Positions 9,716 through 17,695 of a stretch of DNA of 64,000 nt are shown here, in pieces. The DNA comes from Actinomyces radicidentis (GTDB lineage Bacteria; Actinomycetota; Actinomycetes; Actinomycetales; Actinomycetaceae). The DNA lies in contig NZ_CP014228.1 of assembly GCF_001553565.1 (NCBI RefSeq), positions 2,108,001 through 2,172,000 on the forward strand, written 5' to 3'. Position numbers and translations under genes: made by a program. How positions within the stretch are numbered: position 1 is the stretch's first letter; each line of letters begins with the position of its first letter. The notes beneath the pieces are model-generated. The model did not search any database. It worked only from the letters and a program-made list of their open reading frames with translations, and was not told the DNA's origin.

Positions 9716-9721
9716 GACACT
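9716..9721 (+). promoter_or_regulatory. Putative -10 of a leaderless pgeF transcript
   Basis: GACACT ends exactly 6 nt before the pgeF ATG and no Shine-Dalgarno sequence is seen. The A at position 2, T at position 6 and 6-nt gap match the same pattern at dnaE, hisD, recQ and other genes in this window. Confidence 0.45.
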
Positions 9722-9727
9722 GGTGCC

Positions 9728-10564
9728 ATGCGCACCAGCACCACGCGTGACGACCTCCTCATCGAGGTCGACCTGGGCCCCCGTGCCCGCGGGTACTTCA
9801 CGACCCGCGGCACGGGGGCCCCGTCCGTCCCCGAGACCTCCGATGATGCGGGGGAGGGCGACTACGCCGGCCTCAACCTCGCCGCCCACGTCGGCGACGA
9901 CCCCGCCCGCGTCGCCGCCTCCCGCCGCCTCCTCGAGGAGGCCCTCGGCCTCGAGCCCGGCGGGATCGCCTGGATGAACCAGGTCCACTCCGCCACCGTC
10001 GCGCGCGCGGTGCCCGGGGACGTCCCGACCGCCGACGCCCTCCTCCTCGACCTGCGCGGTGGCGACGGCGCCCACCCGCAGGCGGCCGCCGTCCTTGTCG
10101 CGGACTGCGTGCCCCTCCTCCTGGCCTCCGACGACGGCGCCGTCGTCTCCGCCGTCCACGCCGGCCGTTGCGGCATGCTCGACGGCGTCGTCGAGGCGGC
10201 CCTCGGAGCCATGGCCGAGGCGGGTGTCGAGCCGGCCTCCGTCCACGCGGCCATCGGGCCCTGCGTGTGCGGACGCTGCTACGAGGTCCCCGCGGCCATG
10301 CGCGACGACGCCGGGCTCGTCGAGCCCGCCAGCGCCTCGACGACGAGCTGGGGCACCCCGGCTCTTGACGTCGCCGCCGGCGTGCTCGCCCAGCTCGAGC
10401 GCAGCGGCGTCACCTCCATCTCGCGCGTGGGCGTCGGCGCCCACGCGGGGGAGGGGCCCTGGTGCACCCTCGAGGACGAGCGCTTCTACTCCTACCGCCG
10501 TGACGGCGTCACCGGCCGGATCGCCGGCGTCGTCGTCGCCGCCCCGCCGGACCGGCAGGGCTGA
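9728..10564 (+). CDS. pgeF: PgeF/YfiH-family peptidoglycan editing factor (purine nucleoside phosphorylase fold)
   Basis: Member of the DUF152/laccase-domain family, which includes E. coli PgeF (YfiH), credited with removing misincorporated L-Ser from peptidoglycan precursors and also reported as a purine nucleoside phosphorylase. The 278-residue protein shows the metal-site motifs NQVHS near residue 80, DCVPLLL near 122, VHAGRCGM near 142 and GPCVCGRCYEV near 179, with conserved His and Cys present. It is in the canonical slot between ftsZ and sepF. ATG has no SD but a -10-like GACACT 6 nt upstream, so it is probably leaderless. Confidence 0.9.
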   Translation: MRTSTTRDDLLIEVDLGPRARGYFTTRGTGAPSVPETSDDAGEGDYAGLNLAAHVGDDPARVAASRRLLEEALGLEPGGIAWMNQVHSATVARAVPGDVPTADALLLDLRGGDGAHPQAAAVLVADCVPLLLASDDGAVVSAVHAGRCGMLDGVVEAALGAMAEAGVEPASVHAAIGPCVCGRCYEVPAAMRDDAGLVEPASASTTSWGTPALDVAAGVLAQLERSGVTSISRVGVGAHAGEGPWCTLEDERFYSYRRDGVTGRIAGVVVAAPPDRQG

Positions 10565-10627
10565 GCGCCCCGCCGGGGCCCAGGGGCCGGCAGGGCTCGA
10601 GCGCGTGACGGCGGGCGCCGGCTCGGG

Positions 10628-10654
10628 CGTGACCTGCGCCCCGCCCAGGTCACG
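10628..10654 (+). terminator. Weak hairpin after pgeF
   Basis: A perfect 9-bp stem (CGTGACCTG at 10628-10636 with 10646-10654) and a 9-base loop lie 63 nt after pgeF. It could be a terminator, or a regulatory palindrome upstream of sepF. Confidence 0.4.
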
Positions 10655-10697
10655 ATGACACGCCGGGGCGAGATGAGGTCCCGGTTTCCGCGCAGCC

Positions 10698-10705
10698 GAT
10701 AACGT
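10698..10705 (+). promoter_or_regulatory. sepF promoter element GATAACGT
   Basis: GATAACGT, containing the -10-like TAACGT, lies about 48 nt before sepF. The same octamer preceded by C occurs 115 nt before ftsZ (8206-8213). No clear -35 is visible. Confidence 0.4.
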
Positions 10706-10752
10706 CTGCGTGTCCGGGCCGCCAGGGATCCGGACGGACAAGGAGCCGAACG

Positions 10753-11253
10753 ATGAGCGCGCTGCGCAAGATGACGAACTTCCTGGGCTACTCAGAGCCC
10801 GCCGAGGACTCCTACGCGGACGAGCGCTACGCCCCCGCCGAGGAGGGCTACGCCGAGGACGGGTACGCCCACGCGGGCGCCTCCTCGTACCTGCCCGAGC
10901 AGGAGACCGGCGAGTACGAGGCCTACGACTCCTACGAGGACGAGTCCGTGCCGCAGCCCGTCGCCGTCCCGGACCTGCGCCGCATCGTCACGGTGCACCC
11001 CTCTACGTACAACGAGGCCCGCGTCATCGGCGAGTCCTTCCGCGACGGCGTCCCGGTCATCGTCAACCTCACCAACATGAGCGAGTCCGACGCCCGCCGC
11101 ATGGTCGACTTCTCCGCCGGCCTCGTCTTCGGCCTCCACGGCGCCATCGAGCGCGTCACCCCGCGCGTCTTCCTCCTCACCCCCGCCAGCGTCGAGATCG
11201 ACGGCGGCGACGGCGCCGAGGAGCCCCACGGCCGCTTCTTCAACCAGTCCTGA
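10753..11253 (+). CDS. sepF: SepF, FtsZ membrane anchor and ring assembly protein
   Basis: Cytoplasmic protein that bundles FtsZ and, in actinobacteria lacking FtsA, tethers it to the membrane. AAGGAG lies 8 nt before the ATG. In 166 residues there is a short N-terminal amphipathic segment ([12 protein letters not shown]), then an acidic Tyr/Ala/Glu-rich linker with repeated YA(E/D) units near residues 19-62, then the SepF core from about 72 with VIVNLTNM near 101 and [13 protein letters not shown] near 125-137. Its partner ftsZ lies two genes upstream. Confidence 0.95.
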   Translation: MSALRKMTNFLGYSEPAEDSYADERYAPAEEGYAEDGYAHAGASSYLPEQETGEYEAYDSYEDESVPQPVAVPDLRRIVTVHPSTYNEARVIGESFRDGVPVIVNLTNMSESDARRMVDFSAGLVFGLHGAIERVTPRVFLLTPASVEIDGGDGAEEPHGRFFNQS

Positions 11254-11268
11254 GCGAGGGCGCCGCAC

Positions 11269-11574
11269 TTGAGCGTCCTCTCACCGATCCTCTCGATCAT
11301 CTCGAGCCTCCTGGGGCTCTACCTGCTCGTCCTCCTGGTGCGCGTCATCCTGGACTGGATCCAGCTCTTCGCGCGCCAGTGGCGTCCGAGCGGCGTCGTC
11401 CTCGTCATCGCGAACGTCGTCTACGGACTCACCGATCCTCCGCTCAACTGGCTCCGTCGGGTCGTGCCCGTGCTCCGCATGGGCGCCATGGGGATCGACC
11501 TGTCCTTCCTGGTGCTGTACTTCGCCGTCGTGCTCGTCCAGAACCTCCTGGGCTTCACCGCGCGGCTCGTGTGA
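11269..11574 (+). CDS. YggT-family membrane protein
   Basis: Small membrane protein of 101 residues with two hydrophobic hairpins near residues 7-30 and 77-98 and the conserved middle PPLNWLRRVVP. YggT proteins lie beside sepF and wag31 in actinobacteria and cyanobacteria and have been linked to division-ring or cell-shape function, but the biochemical role is not settled. The start is TTG at 11269 with GAGGG at 11256-11260; no ATG gives the complete first helix. Confidence 0.85.
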   Translation: MSVLSPILSIISSLLGLYLLVLLVRVILDWIQLFARQWRPSGVVLVIANVVYGLTDPPLNWLRRVVPVLRMGAMGIDLSFLVLYFAVVLVQNLLGFTARLV

Positions 11575-11781
11575 CCCGACGCGGCGCGCAGCGGACTCCT
11601 CCCGTCCGCGACCCGGGTCGCCGTCCCTCCGACGCCCTCGCCGAGATCCTCGGCGGGGGCGTCGTCGTCACAGGCTCCTCCCAGCGCCCTGATGGGGCCC
11701 CGCAAGGGTTTCGGGTACGCTGTTGTCACGAGCGGCTACCGGTCGCACGAGCAATCTTCCGCACAACATGAGGTGACGACT

Positions 11782-12477
11782 ATGACGCTGCTTGCAGACG
11801 ACGTCCTCAACAAGAAGTTCACGGCGACCAAGTTCCGCGAGGGCTACGAGCAGGACGAGGTCGACGAGTTCCTCGACGAGGTCGTCGAGGCCATGCGTCA
11901 GCTCGAGGCCGAGAACGCCGACCTCAAGGCCAAGCTCGAGGCCGCCAACGCGCGCGTCGAGGAGCTCAGCGAGGGCGGCTCCACCGCCTCCGCCGTGACC
12001 CCCGTCGAGGAGACCAGCGCCGTCGCCGACGAGCCCGCCGAGGTCGTCGTCGAGGAGGAGGTCGTCGAGGAGACCGCCGAGCCGGTCGCCGAGACCTCCG
12101 CCCAGCAGGCCGCCCCCGTCGCGGCCGCCCCCGTCGCGGCCGCCGCCCCCGCGGCCGCCAGCTCCGCCCCGACCGACGCCGCCGGCATGCTCGAGCTCGC
12201 CCAGCGTCTCCACGACGAGCACGTCGCCAACGGCAAGGCCGAGGAGGAGCGCCTCATCTCCGAGGCCAAGGCCTCCAGCGAGCAGATCCTCAAGGACGCC
12301 GAGGACCAGCGCAACCGCACCCTCGCCCAGCTCGAGAAGGAGCGCTCCGGCCTCGAGCACAAGATCGACGAGCTGCGCCGCTTCGAGTCGGACTACCGCA
12401 CCCGCCTCAAGAGCTACCTCAACAACCTGCTCACCCACGTCGAGGACGGCGACGACTCCGCCTCGCCGAGCCTGTGA
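11782..12477 (+). CDS. wag31: Wag31/DivIVA, polar growth and septum-site scaffold
   Basis: Coiled-coil scaffold that recruits the polar growth machinery of actinobacteria. The ATG at 11782, with GAGGTGAC 4-11 nt upstream, begins the conserved [13 protein letters not shown]; an open frame upstream is ignored because it is outside the family. The 231-residue protein has the DivIVA lipid-binding domain (residues 1-60 with [17 protein letters not shown]), a Glu/Val/Ala low-complexity linker about 68-133, and a second coiled coil about 139-220. It lies in the usual position downstream of sepF-yggT. Confidence 0.94.
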   Translation: MTLLADDVLNKKFTATKFREGYEQDEVDEFLDEVVEAMRQLEAENADLKAKLEAANARVEELSEGGSTASAVTPVEETSAVADEPAEVVVEEEVVEETAEPVAETSAQQAAPVAAAPVAAAAPAAASSAPTDAAGMLELAQRLHDEHVANGKAEEERLISEAKASSEQILKDAEDQRNRTLAQLEKERSGLEHKIDELRRFESDYRTRLKSYLNNLLTHVEDGDDSASPSL

Positions 12478-12545
12478 GCCCCTCGCGGCGCTGAACCGCC
12501 CCGCCCTTGCCCGGCTGGCGAGCCGGCACCGCACCCACCGTCGAA

Positions 12546-12581
12546 CGAGGGCGGCGACCCGCACCCGGGTCGCCGCCCTCG
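12546..12581 (+). terminator. Terminator between wag31 and lspA
   Basis: A perfect 15-bp stem (12546-12560 with 12567-12581) with a 6-base loop, placed 68 nt after the wag31 stop and just before the lspA ribosome binding site. Confidence 0.8.
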
Positions 12582-12611
12582 CCGCAGCCACCGCCCCTGG
12601 AGGACCACCAC

Positions 12612-13781
12612 GTGACCACCGAGCCCGAGCAGCACGGCTCCCGACGACGCGCCCACGGCCAACGCGCCAAGGGCCCGGCCGACGCCGGACCCGCGACGAC
12701 CCGGACCTCCCGGCCCCGCAGCTCCAGCGCCTCGCACGGCGCCGACGCCGAGCCCTTCGCCCGGACGCACCCGGCACCCGGCGGCCGGGCCGTGCTCGCC
12801 CTCCTGTGGGGCGTCGCGGTGGCCGTCGTCGCCGCCGACCAGCTCACCAAGCTGTGGGCCGTCGCCGCCCTGTCCGACGGGCACCGCGTCAACGTCCTCG
12901 GCGACTGGCTCACCCTCTACCTCATCCGCAATCCCGGGGCCGCCTTCTCCTTCGCGACCGGGCAGACGTGGATCTTCACCATCATCGCGGTCGCGGTGGC
13001 CGTCATCGTCGTCCGGGTCTCCCACCGGCTGGCCTCGCGGGCCTGGGCCGTCACCCTCGGCCTCGTCCTGGGCGGCGCCGTCGGCAACCTCATCGACCGC
13101 CTCGTGCGCAGCCCCGGTGTCCTCCGCGGCCACGTCGTCGACTTCATCTCCTACGGGAGCCTCTTCATCGGCAACGTCGCCGACATCGCCATCGTCGTCG
13201 CCGCCTTCACCATCATGGCCCTCTCGCTCGTGGGCCTCGGCCTCGACGGCTCCCGCGCCTCGGGCGAGCGCCGCGACGGGGAGAAGGCCGCCGTCGCCGT
13301 GCTCGGCGAGGGCGCCGCCAGCCCCCGCAGCGCCTCGAGCGCGTCCACGGCCGAGGCCGCGGAGCCCGCCGCCGGGGACCGCCCCGCCCTCGAGCTCGCC
13401 GACGCGGCGGGCGAGACGGCCGACGGCGCCGCGGGCGCGGCCGACCAGCGGCCCGGCGAGGACCCGGACCTCGGCTCCAACGGCCTCGAGGACGCCGAGG
13501 ACGCCGAGGAGACCCGCGCAGCCGACGGGCTCGCCCCCGAGGAGGCCGAGCAGGACCGCGCCGCCGACGCGGCCACGGGGCACGACGACGCCGCGACCGC
13601 CGTCGGCCGGAGCCTCGACGAGGACGTCACCGGCGTCGAGCACGCCAGCCTCGAGTCCGAGCCCGACGAGGCCCTCGACCCCGTCGAGGCCCCGGGGGAC
13701 GGCCCGTCGCAGGACGCCGTCGCCGCTCAGCGCCGCCGCGCCGAGGCCCTCGAGTCCGAGGACGAGGTGCCACTGCCGTGA
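12612..13781 (+). CDS. lspA: LspA, prolipoprotein signal peptidase with long acidic C-terminal tail
   Basis: Membrane aspartyl protease that removes lipoprotein signal peptides after diacylglycerol transfer. The GTG at 12612 has GGAGGA 7 nt upstream. The core shows DQLTKLW near residue 77, NPGAAFSF near 107-114, GNLIDRL with the first catalytic Asp near 158-164, and NVADIAI with the second near 187-193. The protein is 389 residues where 160-200 is usual: about 55 Arg/Ser-rich residues precede the first helix and about 170 acidic Ala/Glu/Asp/Gly-rich residues follow the last. The tail's role is unknown. The stop overlaps the next start (GTGA). Confidence 0.93.
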   Translation: MTTEPEQHGSRRRAHGQRAKGPADAGPATTRTSRPRSSSASHGADAEPFARTHPAPGGRAVLALLWGVAVAVVAADQLTKLWAVAALSDGHRVNVLGDWLTLYLIRNPGAAFSFATGQTWIFTIIAVAVAVIVVRVSHRLASRAWAVTLGLVLGGAVGNLIDRLVRSPGVLRGHVVDFISYGSLFIGNVADIAIVVAAFTIMALSLVGLGLDGSRASGERRDGEKAAVAVLGEGAASPRSASSASTAEAAEPAAGDRPALELADAAGETADGAAGAADQRPGEDPDLGSNGLEDAEDAEETRAADGLAPEEAEQDRAADAATGHDDAATAVGRSLDEDVTGVEHASLESEPDEALDPVEAPGDGPSQDAVAAQRRRAEALESEDEVPLP

Positions 13782-14698
13782 GCCTGCGCCTCATGCCCGT
13801 GCCCGACGGCTTCGTCGGCGAGCGCGTCGACGTCGCCCTGTCCCGCATGACCGGCCTGTCCCGCTCCAAGGTCGGCGAGCTCTGCGCCGACGGCGGCGTG
13901 CGCGAGGGCGGCCGCGCGCTGGGCAAGTCCGACCGGCTCACCGAGGGCGCCCTCCTCGAGGTGGACCTGCCCGACCCGAGGCCTGCCGAGCCCGTCGCCA
14001 CGCCCGTCGAGGGCATGGGGATCCTCTACGAGGACGAGGACGTCGTCGTCGTCGACAAGCCCGCCGGCGTCGCCGCCCACCCCTCCATGGGCTGGGACGG
14101 CCCCGACGTCCTCGGCGCCCTCAAGGCTATGCACGTGCGGGTCGCGACCTCCGGCGCCGCCGAGCGCCAGGGCATCGTCTCCCGCCTCGACGTCGGCACC
14201 TCCGGCTGCATGATCGTCGCCAAGGGGGAGCGCGCCTACTCCGTGCTCAAGCAGGCCTTCCGCGAGCACACGGTCGAGAAGATCTACCACGCCCTCGTCC
14301 AGGGGCACCTCGACCCCACCTCCGGCACCATCGACGCCCCCATCGGGCGCCACCCCAGCCGCGAGTGGAAGATGGCGATCATCGACGGCGGGCGCGAGTC
14401 CGTCACCCACTACGACGTCATCGAGTCGATGCCCGCCGCCGACCTCGCCGAGGTCCACCTCGAGACGGGGCGCACGCACCAGATCCGCGTCCACATGTCC
14501 GCCGTCGGGCACCCCTGCGTCGGCGACGAGACCTACGGGGCCGACGCCGAGCTCACCGCCCGCACGGGGCTCGTGCGCCAGTGGCTCCACGCGCGCCGGC
14601 TCGGGATCGCGCACCCCATCACGGGGGAGTGGATGGTCTTCGAGTCCGAGTACCCCGACGACCTCGCCCACGCCCTCGACGTCCTCCGTCTGCCCTGA
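13778..14698 (+). CDS. rluD: RluA/RluD-family pseudouridine synthase
   Basis: Isomerises uridine to pseudouridine in rRNA; RluD acts on 23S helix 69, though the exact target here is unproven. The GTG start overlaps the lspA stop by 4 nt. The 306-residue protein has an S4 RNA-binding domain at about 14-75 ([18 protein letters not shown]), then the catalytic domain with the block SRLDVGTSG near 137-145 holding the catalytic Asp, and [11 protein letters not shown] near 231-241. The usual HRLD is SRLD here. lspA-rluD is a standard actinobacterial pair. Confidence 0.92.
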   Translation: MSLRLMPVPDGFVGERVDVALSRMTGLSRSKVGELCADGGVREGGRALGKSDRLTEGALLEVDLPDPRPAEPVATPVEGMGILYEDEDVVVVDKPAGVAAHPSMGWDGPDVLGALKAMHVRVATSGAAERQGIVSRLDVGTSGCMIVAKGERAYSVLKQAFREHTVEKIYHALVQGHLDPTSGTIDAPIGRHPSREWKMAIIDGGRESVTHYDVIESMPAADLAEVHLETGRTHQIRVHMSAVGHPCVGDETYGADAELTARTGLVRQWLHARRLGIAHPITGEWMVFESEYPDDLAHALDVLRLP

Positions 14699-14716
14699 GG
14701 CGCGCCCTCTCCCTCC

Positions 14717-14820
14717 AGATCGGGACATCCTGACCTCGAGATCGGGACATCGTGGCGGTCCGGTGGCGCGTCCCTCCCCACCCCTCACCGAGTTCGGTCG
14801 ATCGGCGCGCCGAGCTCAGT
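14717..14820 (+). repeat. Left end of a 2.8-kb inverted-repeat-bounded unit
   Basis: A 38-bp segment (14717-14754) holds two direct copies of AGATCGGGACATC separated by 9 bp. After a 33-bp gap comes a second block starting CCGAGTTCGGTCGATC (14788-14820). Both blocks recur in inverted orientation and inverted order at 17440-17552; the 38-bp part is identical. The layout resembles transposon ends with tandem binding sites. Confidence 0.8.
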
Positions 14821-14877
14821 CGGTCGAGGCGGCGTGCCGGTCGACGGCGCCGCCTGGCACGATCCGGACGCGACAGG

Positions 14878-14883
14878 CAGGAT
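14878..14883 (+). promoter_or_regulatory. Putative -10 of a leaderless acetyltransferase transcript
   Basis: CAGGAT ends exactly 6 nt before the ATG at 14890. No clear SD at a proper distance is seen. Confidence 0.4.
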
Positions 14884-14889
14884 GACGGC

Positions 14890-15516
14890 ATGACCGCGAG
14901 CGACGTCCTCAACCCCGAGCACCCCGGACACCCCGCGCTGCGGATCGAGCCGCTGACCGCCGTCGTCGAGCCCATCGTCTTCGCCACCGCCCGCGGGGAC
15001 GACGCCGACCCCGCCCTCGACCGGATGCGCCAGGGCGTCGCCGACGTGCGCCTCGAGGTCTTCGTCGGCGAGCAGGACATCCCCTTCATCGAGGAGATCG
15101 ACGCGCGCGACTTCGAGCCGACCACCTGGCACGTCCTCGCCTCAGGTGCCGACGGCGTCCCGCTCGGTGCCGCCCGGCTCCTCGTCGAGCCGGAGCACCC
15201 GGGGCGGGTCCACCTCGGGCGCCTCGCCGTCCGTCTCACGACCCGCCGGACCGGGCTCGGCGCGCTCCTCGTGGCCGCCGTCGAGGAGGCCGCCCTCGAG
15301 CACGCCGCCGCACCGCTGGATGCCGAGGCCGCCGCCGCGGCCGGCGTCGCGCCCGGAACCCGCGGCGTCACGGTCGTCCTGTCGGCGCAGGAGCAGGCGA
15401 TGGGCTTCTACGAGCGCTGCGGCTACCGCACGATGACGGGCGAGCGCTACCTCGACGCCGGCATCTGGCACCAGGACATGGCGCGGACCTTCGCTGTCGC
15501 AGGGGCGTTGTCCTAG
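14890..15516 (+). CDS. ElaA-like GNAT N-acetyltransferase
   Basis: Predicted acetyl-CoA dependent N-acetyltransferase, substrate unknown. The 208-residue protein matches the ElaA pattern: a conserved R followed by VFVGEQDIPFIEEID near residues 57-71, THWHVLA-like TWHVLA, then the core strand VHLGRLAV near 110-117 and the acetyl-CoA loop TRRTGLGALL near 120-130, ending with the GFYERCGY motif near 174-181. An upstream in-frame extension is Arg-rich noise, so the start is ATG 14890. The stop overlaps by a few bases the end of the convergent gene on the other strand. It lies inside the inverted-repeat unit. Confidence 0.8.
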   Translation: MTASDVLNPEHPGHPALRIEPLTAVVEPIVFATARGDDADPALDRMRQGVADVRLEVFVGEQDIPFIEEIDARDFEPTTWHVLASGADGVPLGAARLLVEPEHPGRVHLGRLAVRLTTRRTGLGALLVAAVEEAALEHAAAPLDAEAAAAAGVAPGTRGVTVVLSAQEQAMGFYERCGYRTMTGERYLDAGIWHQDMARTFAVAGALS

Positions 15517-16361
15517 GCCTCCCGGATGAGCACCGGACGGACCAAGACGCGAGTTTCGTCCGAGTCATCCTCGGCGGGGGCGAACCCACAGACCCGGCCC
15601 AAGATCCTGACTCGAGGATTCAGAGCGTGAATGGAATCAACCCATGGCTGCCGTCTCTCTGGCGTATTGAGGTTATTCATGCGCGTCTCAAGGATATGGT
15701 CGAATTTGTCGCACGGGGTGAAAGGGAGGTCGACTTCCTCGCCCTCAATTTCGTCCTCAGCCTCGATCGCCTCCGTGGGGAAGTCGTAGTCGGTGGCGAG
15801 AATGCGAGTGAGTCCTTCCGGGCTGGATGGGAACCATCCTTCCGCCTCAATTCGTTGCTTCCGAATATCCCTAGACCATCCGCTGTAGTTGTCGGCGGAC
15901 CCGAGCGCCTGGAGGCGTATCGGGGTAGTCGATGGCGACGCCCGATGCCATAATTTCTCCAGCCACCTTGGGTGGGAGTGCCGAAGAACCGCGTCGCCGC
16001 AGCCCATGTACATCGTCACTTCGTACCGCTCGGAGTACGCGACGTTAAGGACTGGGACGCAGCCATGGCTCCAACCGCGCACATCTGTGTGGACATAAGT
16101 TCCAATGGTGCCCTCGTCAACTTCCTCGATCGGAGTGAGATTGACTCTGCTTAGGATGTATCGGGTGAGTGACTCGTCGTCTGGCTGGTGCTTGTCGATG
16201 ACGGATGTGCCTATCGATGTCGCCGCCTCGATCGAAATTCTGGGTAGAGCTGCGGAAGAATTTCCCGAGACAGATGTGCTATTGGATACTTCTTGAGCCC
16301 ATTGGTCGATCGATATGCCGGTCGCTTCCTCGAATGCGCGACCTGATAGACAGAGTGACAT
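15513..16361 (-). CDS. Hypothetical protein, AT-richer than its surroundings
   Basis: I do not recognise this 282-residue protein. The reading frame is credible: GAGGAG precedes the ATG by about 8 nt, and the hydrophobic/charged pattern is that of a soluble globular protein. It is visibly less GC-rich and uses codons (TCG, AAT, ATA, TTG) rare in its neighbours, so it is likely acquired. Features visible: no signal peptide, one possible CGDAVLRHSHPRWLEKLWHR segment near residues 121-140, an acidic stretch EAEDEIEGEE near 201-210, and scattered Cys. It sits between the acetyltransferase and reductase genes inside the inverted-repeat unit. Confidence 0.65.
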   Translation of the reverse strand: MSLCLSGRAFEEATGISIDQWAQEVSNSTSVSGNSSAALPRISIEAATSIGTSVIDKHQPDDESLTRYILSRVNLTPIEEVDEGTIGTYVHTDVRGWSHGCVPVLNVAYSERYEVTMYMGCGDAVLRHSHPRWLEKLWHRASPSTTPIRLQALGSADNYSGWSRDIRKQRIEAEGWFPSSPEGLTRILATDYDFPTEAIEAEDEIEGEEVDLPFTPCDKFDHILETRMNNLNTPERRQPWVDSIHALNPRVRILGRVCGFAPAEDDSDETRVLVRPVLIREA

Positions 16362-16461
16362 TGCCGCGCTCCTCTGCGGTGCCGGATTGAACTAACGCTG
16401 ATACTAATGACCTGTCCTGTAGGTTGGCAACGTGATTGTCTCGGCGGACGGGAGGGCTGGC

Positions 16462-17412
16462 ATGAGGATCGTCGTCATCGGGGCCGGAGGCATCGGCGGC
16501 TGGCTCGGAGCACGGCTCGCGGCCGCCGGCGAGGACGTCGGCTTCCTCGTCCACGGGGCGACGCTCGAGGCGCTGCGCGCCGGCGGGCTGACGCTGCTGG
16601 GCCCGGACGGGGAGACGGTGGCCAGGGCCGAGCGCCCCCTCGCCTCCGATGACGCGAGCTCCCTCCTCGATGCCCTGGGCGGACATCCAGACGCCGTCCT
16701 CGTCACCACCAAGGTCGACGCCATCGCCGACCTCGGCCCCGCCCTCCGTACCCTCACCGGTCCGGAGACCACAGTCATCTCGACGCAGAACGGCGTCGAC
16801 GCGCCGCACCTGCTGGCCGACGTCGTCGGCGCCGAGCACGTCGTCCCCGGCGTCGCCCGTGTCTACGCCCAGGCCGTCGAGCGCGGCACCATCGCTCTGC
16901 GCTCCGGGCTCGAGTCCCTCCAGGTGGGGGAGTCGGACGGCTCGCGAAGCCCGCGCGTCGATCGGCTCGTCGCGGCGCTGCGGGTGGCCGGGCTGCGCTC
17001 GAGCACCCCGGACTCGATCCTCGCCGAGCTGTGGCGCAAGGCCGCCTTCGTCGTCCCCCAGGGCGGCCTCGGCGCCGCCGTCGACGCCCCCATCAGCGAG
17101 CTGCGGACCACCTACCGCGACGCCTACCGCGCCATGATCCAGGAGATCGTCGATGTCGCCGCCGCGCAGGGACACGCGCTCGCGGCCCCCGGCGAGGCAC
17201 CCTACGCCGACCAGGTCCTGGCCTTCGCCGACGAGCAGCCCGCCGACGCCACCACCTCCATGCAGCGCGACATCGCCGCCGGGCTGCCCAGCGAGCTTGA
17301 CGCCCAGGTCGGGGCCGTCCGCAGGGCGGGCGACGACGCCGGGGCGCCCACGCCGGTCCACGACGTCGTCGCCGGGGTCCTCGGGCCGCGCGAGGCAGCC
17401 GCGCGGGGCTGA
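16462..17412 (+). CDS. PanE/ApbA-family 2-dehydropantoate 2-reductase
   Basis: Predicted NADPH-dependent ketopantoate reductase (pantothenate synthesis) or a related 2-oxoacid reductase. ATG at 16462 with GGAGGG 7 nt upstream begins directly at the Rossmann motif MRIVVIGAGGIGGWLG. The 316-residue protein has TQNGVDAP near 113-120 and the conserved Lys of the C-terminal domain in ELWRKAAF near 190-197, plus TSMQRDIAAGLPSELD near 264-279 with the conserved substrate-binding Ser/Glu. The specific substrate is inferred from family only. It lies at the right end of the inverted-repeat unit. Confidence 0.82.
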   Translation: MRIVVIGAGGIGGWLGARLAAAGEDVGFLVHGATLEALRAGGLTLLGPDGETVARAERPLASDDASSLLDALGGHPDAVLVTTKVDAIADLGPALRTLTGPETTVISTQNGVDAPHLLADVVGAEHVVPGVARVYAQAVERGTIALRSGLESLQVGESDGSRSPRVDRLVAALRVAGLRSSTPDSILAELWRKAAFVVPQGGLGAAVDAPISELRTTYRDAYRAMIQEIVDVAAAQGHALAAPGEAPYADQVLAFADEQPADATTSMQRDIAAGLPSELDAQVGAVRRAGDDAGAPTPVHDVVAGVLGPREAAARG

Positions 17413-17439
17413 GCCTCGGCGTACTGAGCCGGTCCGCGG

Positions 17440-17552
17440 ACCGAGCTCACCGCGCGGATCGACCGAACTCGGCACAGGGACGCGCGGGCGGCAGAGCCCG
17501 GGCGCCCGCTGGCGCACGATGTCCCGATCTCGAGGTCAGGATGTCCCGATCT
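17440..17552 (-). repeat. Right end of the 2.8-kb inverted-repeat-bounded unit
   Basis: 17515-17552 is the exact reverse complement of 14717-14754, with the same twice-repeated GATGTCCCGATCT separated by 9 bp. 17440-17472 is a diverged reverse complement of 14788-14820. The gap between blocks is 42 bp against 33 bp on the left. No clear target duplication flanks the outer edges. Confidence 0.8.
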
Positions 17553-17683
17553 CGGCGAGGCTGGGAGGCGGGCGTGCGGTTTCTCGCACGGACCGCCACC
17601 GCCACGGGAATACCGCGCCATGACGCCGAGAACCCGCCCAGCGCCGTCGCCGACCGCCCCTCCCGCGGGCCGCCCGCTGACCC

Positions 17684-17689
17684 TAGGAT
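17684..17689 (+). promoter_or_regulatory. -10 box of a leaderless dnaE transcript
   Basis: TAGGAT ends 6 nt before the dnaE ATG, placing the start point on or next to the A of the ATG. There is no SD. Confidence 0.55.
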
Positions 17690-17695
17690 GCAGCC

